64,000 bases of DNA from Chrysopogon serrulatus. Its lineage: Eukaryota; Streptophyta; Magnoliopsida; Poales; Poaceae. The DNA lies in contig JADLZL010008145.1 in NCBI GenBank assembly GCA_015844335.1, positions 1-64,000 of the forward strand, in the 5' to 3' direction. Below are positions 57,901-64,000 of this stretch, in pieces; positions within the stretch are counted from its first letter, which is position 1, and each line of letters begins with the position of its first letter. A model generated the notes under the pieces. It had not been told where the DNA came from, searched no databases, and saw nothing but the letters and a program-made list of their open reading frames with translations. The position numbers and the translations under genes are program-made.

Positions 57901-60900
57901 GGCGCTTAGCCGGGCACGACGCTGTAGACAAGCGCCGGCCGGGCGGCGCATGGGGGCCGCCCAAAGGCGGTGGCGGTGGCGGGGGCGGCGCTGCCACCGT
58001 GCCCGGCGCCGGTAGACGAAGCGCCGGCTGGGCGAAGCGCCAAGCAGGGCCGGAGTCGACCCGGGACCCACGCCAAAGCGCGGGGACGGGTCCGGCTCGA
58101 AGGTGAGACCTCGATGCCCGGCCGTGGAGCAGGGCCGTGGACGCCACCGGCAGAGGCGAGCTGGGGCACGGTCCCATCGAAGAGCACGGCAAAGCGCATT
58201 CGCGCAGGATACAACCGTAAGGGTGGCTCGACCACCGTGTCGGTGGGAAACAAGAAGGAGATGTCGAACCGGAGTGGAAGTGGGTGTATGGGTGGTGGAG
58301 AAGGGGAAGACAGACTCGTCAAAACACCACATGGCGAGATGAGAACCCGACGAGAGGAAAGGTCAAAACATCGGTACCCCTTGTGATCGGGAGTACCCGA
58401 GGAAGACACGGAGAGTCGATCGGGGAGCCGCGGCGCGGAGCCGGTGGCTGTGGTATTAGGGTAACACGCACACCCGAAGACTCGAAGGTGATCGCATCTT
58501 AGGGGGGGTACCAAAGAGAGCGTGGTGTGGTGTGGGTGTAGGGCAAGCGGCGGAAGGAAGACGGTTTAGGAGATAGGTGGCGGTGTGTAAGCTCTCGCCC
58601 CGAAGCGGCGAGGAAGTGACGCCTGGGGCGTAAGAGTGCGCATGGTGTCATTGGTGGTGCGAATCATGCGCTCGGCCTTGCCGTTCGAGAGGAAGTATAT
58701 GGGCAAGACATGCGCAATCGGACACCGTGAGAGAGGAAGAAGGCTCGAGAGGTGCGGTTATCGAACTCACGGCCATTGTCGCATTGGACGGCCTTGATGG
58801 TGAGGCCGAGCTGGCGTGGAGACCCAAGCGAAAAAGTGGAGAATCGCGGGGAAAAGTATCCGACTTGGCACGCAAAGGAAAAGTCCACGAATAATGAGAG
58901 AAATCATCAACAATCACAAGATAATACTTATAACCGTAAATGCCGATAACGGGGGAGATGTCCATAGGTCGCAATGTACAAGATCAAAAATGCAGCCGCA
59001 TGAGAGGAAGAACTATGAAAAGGAAGGCGAACATGACGGCCCGGGGCTTGGCACGCATGACACAAATGCTCATCGTGAGCCCGAGTACATGGAATGTCGG
59101 AACTACGATCGAGGCGCATCGGGCATCACGCCCGGGATGGCCGAGGCGCCGGTGCCAAGTAGTGGAAGAAGTGGTGGCGGCGAAAGCAAATGACAAATCA
59201 GGTGACGGAGAAGGCGAGGCGACGCCGGGAAGCGAAAAAGTGTAAAGAGGCCCCGTGCTATCACATCGGAGCGAGGAGGGCCAGGGAAGCCAAATCCTTC
59301 ACAAGTAAGACCGGAAGAGTCAAACTCCACTGAGAACAAGAATTGTCGGTAAATCGGACGAATAGAAAGAAGGTTATAAACCATCGAAGGTGCAACAAGA
59401 ACATCCAGGTAGGCGAAAGGAACTATGAGTGCGGTGGCACCTACGAAGTGACAGGAAGACATGAACCATTTGCGACCATGATGGACGAAGGGTAGGAGGA
59501 AGAAGGAGGGTGAATGGACGAGTATACCGGGGTTGGGGGGTAGTGTGGCACGTAGCACCCGAAAGTCCGCGATCCACTCCGGGCCGACGGGAGGTGTCGG
59601 GCCCATAGTCTTTGAAAAGAGTGTGCCAAGTCCGCTTTGGCTCCAACCAGGGAGGCACGGGCGAGGTCTTGGGAGCCTTGGGTGGAAACCCGGGAGGAAC
59701 ACCGGTAAGCATGGCGGCCGGGCGGGCGAGGCACACCGGGGAGCCGGGAAGGGCCACATGGAGATGCGCCACGACCATGGGTTGTGGAAGGATGGCCTGG
59801 GAGGCGTCTCGTGGTGGCGGAGGAGGCCGGTGAAGTCGATTGGCCCCACGACCACCCCCACGACCCCCCCGCGACCCCCCGACGACGGCGACCACCACGG
59901 CCCCCACCCCCCCGCCTGGGGGGAGGAGGGCCAGAAGGGACGACACGGCGGCCGAGGAGTCGGGCGGGCGGTGGGAGGCAGCGAGAGCGCACGAGGAGGT
60001 CGAGGACCCCCAGCGTAGAGACGGGCCCAGCGAACCACCTGAAAGTGAGCTCCTCGAGGGCAAGGTCGTCCGAACCTCGTGGAAGGTGGGGAAGGGCTGG
60101 CTGCCGGTAAGACTGTAGCGGAGGTGATTAGGCGGTCGCTAAGCCCGCGGAGGACGTTGAGGACCGGGATGCGGTCCTCCACGGGGCGCCCAAGGTCCCC
60201 AGGAGTCGCCATGTTCTTCATCCGTGCGGCGGTACTCGGCCGAGAGGTCTCCGGACAAAGGTGTGGAAACTCGCGTCGAGGCGGAGTGCCGGGCCGGCAT
60301 TGCCGAGGCGGCCCTCGAGTGCCCGGCCGTGCACGGCGAAGCGTCAAAAGTGCGTTGCGGACGATGTCGTGGAGCTCGAGGGAGGCAGTCCCGGACAATC
60401 CAGACGTAACGATCTTTGTCAAGGCGGAGCCATGCATGATGCAGGCCGCAACGGTGGTGTCGAGGAGGGGCGTGGTCGTCGAGGGCGTAGCGGCGTAGGG
60501 TGAGGAGGGCAGGTCCCGCCCCGAGCGTAGAAGGGCAACTCCCGCTCGAGGACGCACGGGACGAGGTTCGAATGTTCGGACCCCGCCCAGCCTGGGTAGT
60601 GGAGCTGCATCACGAGCGGATCGGCCGGGTCGTGCCGGAGGACAGCGGTATGGGGCGCGGAGGCCTCGGGCGAGGCGGAGGAAGTGGCCCGGGGTCGTGG
60701 AAGGGAACGCCGCCGGCGAGAGCTGCTCCGCCTCGGCAATACTGGCGAGCCAGGCGTCGGCCAGCGTCGCTCCAGCTCCCAAAGCGAGTGCAGCGGCGCG
60801 CAGCGTGCCTCTCCGTCCCTCGCAGCAGAAGCCGGGCAGCAGCGATGGCGGCGGCGAGGTTGGAGTCGGCGTGGCGAGGCGTGGCGGGCTGGAGGTGGAG

Positions 60901-63778
60901 CGAGGGAAGGGAAGCCGGCCGAGCTGCGGCTGCCCTGCGTGAGGTTGCTGGGAGAGGTGCGCTGCACGCCTGGCTGGACCAGCCGGCCGGGCACCGCCAG
61001 TTGCCGAGACGCCCGGCTGGACCGGCGGTCGCGACGCCTCGTGCTCGGACCGGGCTGGTCGAAAGCACCGCCAGGCTGCTGACGCCGGCGGCCAGGGCTG
61101 CGGCGTCGGGTATCTCTGCCAATAGATTTGGCGCCTGCGCCCGCTGCTGGGGGCGTCCGCGCCGTGGGCTACCAGGCCGCTCGCGCCGCGCGCCGGGCCG
61201 CAGCGCGGGGCTGGGCGGGTTGAACGCGCCTGCGCGAGGGCGCTGGGGCAGCAACCCCGCCGTGCCTGCCAGCGCGCCGTGAGAGCGTGGGTGACCTGGG
61301 CGGCGCTCGGGCGGCGCCCGCCACAATTTCGCCCACGAGGAAGAAGAGGGCAGAGTGTAGTAGGCCGGAGGGGGGGAGGGAGCCGGCCGGCCATGGTGGC
61401 GAGGCGGCGCTGGCTGGGGGGGGGGGGGGGAGGGAGGAGGGAGGAAGGAGAGAAACCCTAACCCTAGCTTGATACCATGTTGGAATTTTTCGATTATTGG
61501 ATAATGGGCTCAACCCTAGAGGGGCAGCCATATAGTTCATACATGGGCCTCATGGGCTTAGCCTCATGGGCCTAATACACACATACTCCAACAGTCTTCA
61601 AAATCAGAGTCGTACTGAATTAAAAAAAAAAAATCAGAGTCATGGTCTTGTTGGGTAAAAATATGAATGCGGATTGTCTCAGTTATAAATATGAATAATT
61701 GTGTGCTGAATACCGGATGAGACAGATGTGGACAATATTGGCCATGAATATTTCTTTTGACATTGAGTATAATTACATGTCACATATTTTCAATTTTTTT
61801 CAACTAAATATATTTCCAACTACCTTTCCTAGTGTTGTACAACACTTGAATGAAAAGCCAGGACACAGACCAGACGGGTGGTGGGCACTCGACGAGCAGC
61901 GCAAGAGCTCATAGCTACCGAGATCTCCTCCCCCCCTTCTCTGATGAGCTCTTGGGCGACCATGTGGGGCACTGGCAGCGAGCTCCCACATGCAGGGGGG
62001 CATGGAGGTGATGCCGCTCGGGTTCATGGGGGTCACGCAGCGGCAATGCTGCTCGAGACCATGCAGTTGGTAGGAAGATTTTTTACATAAAAATAAAAGA
62101 GATTGACATGTGAGTCCCACTAAATAGTGACTAATGATGTCAAATCCCATTCCTCTTCATCCCTACTACCAAACAGAAAACAAGGATTGTCCTATCCCCT
62201 CAACCAACAGACAACAGGGACCACCCATCCCTCCATCTCATCCCACCATGTCCCAGAAACAAACACATGCTAATAGAAGTTCTTACATGCCTTCTAGTTC
62301 AAGTAAACCATACATACCAAAGCAACATTTGAATTAACACAAGTTAAATTATAGAGGTACCTGATCAATTGCCTCTGTCTCAGCAGATTCTTTCTTCATT
62401 TTTAAATTCCCCCTCCTATGATAGAAAATTGCACAAAATGGAACACACAATATAACCACCTCAAGCAATTGCTTCTATAAATTAAATGAGCAAACAATTA
62501 GACATACCTCCCAGAGTCCTCCAAAGGCTTCGCATCATTCATCTCCACATCCGAATCAGCATCACGTCTTTCATCAGGATTCTCTTTGTCTTCATCTTGC
62601 TACACCAGACATGAACAAAAATTAGCCACAATATGTTGAGTTAATTATTTGTGAGATACAGAATGCTCCTTCGGTCATAGACTCTTAGTGGCAGCCATGG
62701 AGATGGAGCTAAACGTTTGTAGAAATTTTCATTTGTATTCACCAAGGAATTGCATATTTCATTATGCTATATTTTTTGTGTTTATTGGGTTGCATTATCC
62801 AAACTTTTAAGTTGTTCCAATTTGGTAGACGCACTTCATAGCAATTCAATTATCTTTGGGTGTTTGTTGGAGTTAAGGGTTCTTTTATTTTTCCCCTTCT
62901 TTTTTCAGAGTTGCAATCTTTGCTTTCAAAGGTGTTGTGTAGTTTCTCCATAAAGTTTGCACCTTTGCAGCAGGGACTGCACTTTTAGAATGACACGAGA
63001 CTTCCCCTGTCCTCCATCTGTTTGCATTGCAGGTACACATGGTAGAGCCCATGTCCTTTACGCTGCCCCCTTTTCTCATTTTGTTCCAGTTTTTGCAGTT
63101 GAACTGGTGGCCCAGTCTTGTTTTTAATGCAGTTCCAGTCATATAATCAGAATTATACAACAATAGGCGAGAAAATAGCAGAAAAGGAAATGCCTGCAAA
63201 ACTATGCCAGCATGAACAGGACCAGGATTATTTGACCAGAGTATTTTGTTTATTACGCAGAAAGAAAGCAGAAGCAAGCAATGTCATTCTCCATATAATT
63301 TAAACAGTGTGGTGCTATATATTAGTCACAATTGTCAGTAGCCATTTCCCCATCAAATCTGAAATTCCACATTTCAACTACATTTCCAGATTTTCTTACT
63401 AATTTATGTTCAATAGAGTTCGGCCTGTACAATTATTCAGTCTTGTCAACAGCTCTACTAAATATGGCCTTATCTTTGTGTCTGATTTATTTTACAGGAT
63501 AAAGAAACATCATGCAATCAGATTCTTGCTTGTAACAGAATCCTTACCTCAGGTAACTCAGTCTCAGGAGGTCGCTCTTGAAATTGAACACTAGGAGCAT
63601 GTCGGAGTTTTGAAAGATTATCTAGAAGTTTTGATTTTATATCATCCAATTGATGCCGTGTGTTTTTATTCTCCATGTTACTTGGAGCGACATGAAGAGT
63701 GTAATCTGGACCAAAATACTCATAGTACTCATTAGGTGGCATCTTGTCAGTGAGCTCATGACCAAGGGCAACTCCTGT
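54949..63778 (-). CDS. Class I RPD3-type histone deacetylase, last four exons (5' part outside window)
   Basis: Exons (minus order): 63778-63548, 62599-62508, 62415-62361, 55047-54949; phases agree and the total is 477 nt to a TAG stop. The first exon encodes 'TGVALGHELTDKMPPNEYYE' followed by 'YFGPDYTLHVAPSNMENKN' and 'LRHAPSVQFQERPPETELPE'. This is the end of the catalytic domain and the start of the tail of RPD3-class (HDA19/HDAC1-like) deacetylases. The metal-binding catalytic residues lie upstream, beyond the right edge. The remaining exons encode the variable acidic tail ('QDEDKENPDERRDADSDVEM'). The enzyme removes acetyl groups from histone lysines in nuclear co-repressor complexes. 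The last intron, 55048-62360, contains a copia element in the same orientation. The last exon is assigned by acceptor, phase and a clean stop, and is less certain. Confidence 0.88.
55241..55295 (+). mobile_element. Poly(A)-only retroposition scar in the HDAC last intron
   Basis: The 17-bp AAAGATATTAGAGACTA occurs at 55241-55257 and 55279-55295 with only 'GTTCC' plus about 16 A between. It has the same structure as the scar at 34547. Confidence 0.7.
55885..56000 (-). repeat. Copia 3' LTR (116 bp)
   Basis: The minus-strand 3' LTR is preceded by the G-rich polypurine tract (56001-56010) and abuts the GTCTT target copy. It differs from its partner only in 'tttctga' against 'ttttcga'. Confidence 0.92.
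56089..61394 (-). pseudogene. Copia gag-pol, multiply frameshifted
   Basis: Possible start ATG at 61394. Recognisable parts, in order on the minus strand, are: GAG-pre-integrase 'TWHRRLGHPG' (about 59160); integrase core 'YYLVIVDDFSHYSWTFPL' (about 58930-58880) and 'IKAVQCDNGREFDNRTS' (about 58800-58750); 'HLRVFGCACYPN' and 'DHKGYRCFDLSSRRVLIS' (58490-58330); reverse transcriptase with 'LLYVDDIVLTAS' (57060-57025) holding the YVDD catalytic site; and RNase H end 'VYCDNVSAVYLSTNPVQHQR' to 'SQFADIFTKGLP' (56320-56130). The order INT-RT-RH defines Ty1/copia. Many one-base indels split the frame. They were either acquired after insertion or are sequence errors. The long open frames in other registers here are GC-driven. 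Confidence 0.85.
61470..61477 (-). other. Primer binding site (initiator Met tRNA type)
   Basis: TGGTATCA immediately inside the 5' LTR is complementary to the 3' end of plant initiator methionine tRNA, the usual copia primer. Confidence 0.85.
61478..61593 (-). repeat. Copia 5' LTR (116 bp)
   Basis: Minus-strand 5' LTR with TG..CA ends. It is unusually short for a copia element of this length. It matches the other LTR at 114 of 116 positions. Confidence 0.92.
61600..61641 (+). mobile_element. Minimal poly(A) insertion beside the copia element
   Basis: AAAATCAGAGTC occurs at 61600-61611 and 61630-61641, separated by 'GTACTGAATT' plus A residues. It lies two bases beyond the copia target duplication, within the histone deacetylase intron. 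Confidence 0.6.
61642..62360. other. Remainder of HDAC last intron
   Basis: A GC-richer block (about 61870-62070) gives overlapping short ORFs on both strands without recognisable homology. It could be a small captured fragment. 62100-62300 is C-rich repeat-like DNA. No exon is supported. Confidence 0.4.
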
Positions 63779-64000
63779 CTGCTCAAGAAATATGAAAAAG
63801 GTAAGAACAGTTATTCAAAGACCTTTTGAATTGGTGAGATTAAAATGCATTTCTGAAATAACAATAGTAGCCTCAGTCCTCAATCAGTAAATGACATGAA
63901 AAGAGTATAATGGACTGTGCAGAAATCTAATTGTCTTGTCTAGGGCAGTGGCTGAATGAGTTGGAACTTAGAACTTGGAAGAGATAATCTTTGAAGAAAA

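Larger units (their letters stand above)
55885..61593 (-). mobile_element. Structurally complete Ty1/copia element (Ale/Retrofit-like) in HDAC intron
   Basis: The two 116-bp LTRs (55885-56000; 61478-61593) begin TGTTGGA and end TCCAACA and differ at two positions. They are flanked by identical GTCTT (55880-55884, 61594-61598). On the minus strand the primer site TGGTATCA directly follows the 5' LTR, and a purine tract (GCGGGGGGGG) precedes the 3' LTR. The internal region carries gag-pol remnants in copia order (integrase before RT). The 5709-bp element is inserted in the sense orientation of the surrounding histone deacetylase gene. Confidence 0.93.

Noticed and set aside
57397..58332. 311-aa minus-strand open frame
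   Set aside because: It lies in the copia integrase-RT linker and RT region. Motifs before and after it lie in other frames, so it is a shadow of the broken polyprotein.
60500..61282. 260-aa + strand open frame
   Set aside because: It is antisense to the copia gag region, is Arg/Ala/Gly-rich and has no domain.
59103..61394. 763-aa open frame on the minus strand
   Set aside because: It overlies copia gag-pol remnants in a GC-rich stretch. Recognisable motifs switch between frames, so the long frame is mostly a composition effect and not one protein.
1..64000. CRISPR arrays, bacterial operons, attachment sites, rRNA or tRNA genes
   Set aside because: No regular spacer-repeat array, Shine-Dalgarno-led gene cluster or rRNA-like sequence was seen, and no cloverleaf-type tRNA was recognised by eye. 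tRNAscan-SE would be decisive for tRNAs.

Overview
The window is plant nuclear DNA, almost certainly from a grass (Poaceae). The support is abundant CACTA elements with GCCGACTGC-type subterminal repeats, a Tat-lineage Ty3/gypsy element with antisense ORFs, Stowaway MITEs with CTCCCTC..GTCCC termini, and intron-rich genes with GC-rich 5' ends. I cannot name the species. No bacterial-type operon, CRISPR array, rRNA or tRNA gene was recognised.

Layout. 1-2.1 kb: retroelement-like non-coding DNA. 2.1-13.9 kb: the 3' part of a decayed Tat-lineage Ty3/gypsy element, with RNase H and integrase on the + strand, tandem repeats, antisense ORFs with a gypsy-type/plant mobile domain, and a 3' LTR. A solo LTR with a perfect 5-bp target duplication is nested in it. 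14.3-15.7 kb: three MITEs. 16.2-20.1 kb: a CACTA element carrying a decayed Ulp1-like peptidase gene and a nested solo LTR. 20.7-22.9 kb: three small CACTA derivatives, one of them a near-perfect fold-back. 23.7-28.3 kb: a CACTA element with TNPD and TNPA remnants, inserted into an RNase H-like (RVT_3) coding sequence. 28.7-35.6 kb: a truncated CACTA end, AT-rich DNA and a G-rich island. 35.9-41.8 kb: a diverged triplication, then a T-rich region with a GRF zinc-finger exon. 41.9-46.8 kb: MITEs, microsatellites and local tandem duplications.

Two convincing host genes lie at the right and converge tail to tail. A complete DUF1475 membrane-protein gene (+, eight exons, 242 aa, 47.29-52.69 kb) is built from two tandem copies of a four-exon unit. 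The last four exons of a class I RPD3-type histone deacetylase gene (-, 63.78 to 54.95 kb) run in from beyond the right edge. Its last intron (about 7.3 kb) holds a structurally complete Ty1/copia element with identical 5-bp target duplications and 116-bp LTRs.

The gene bodies have no evident functional link. The strongest recurring signal is transposition at every scale, down to poly(A)-only insertions of about 20-36 bp that still carry 12-17-bp target duplications. I found no clear evidence of a wholly new multi-gene system. The best leads are the duplicated DUF1475 architecture, the histone deacetylase gene with a sense copia in its final intron, the Ulp1-carrying CACTA and the minimal retroposition scars.
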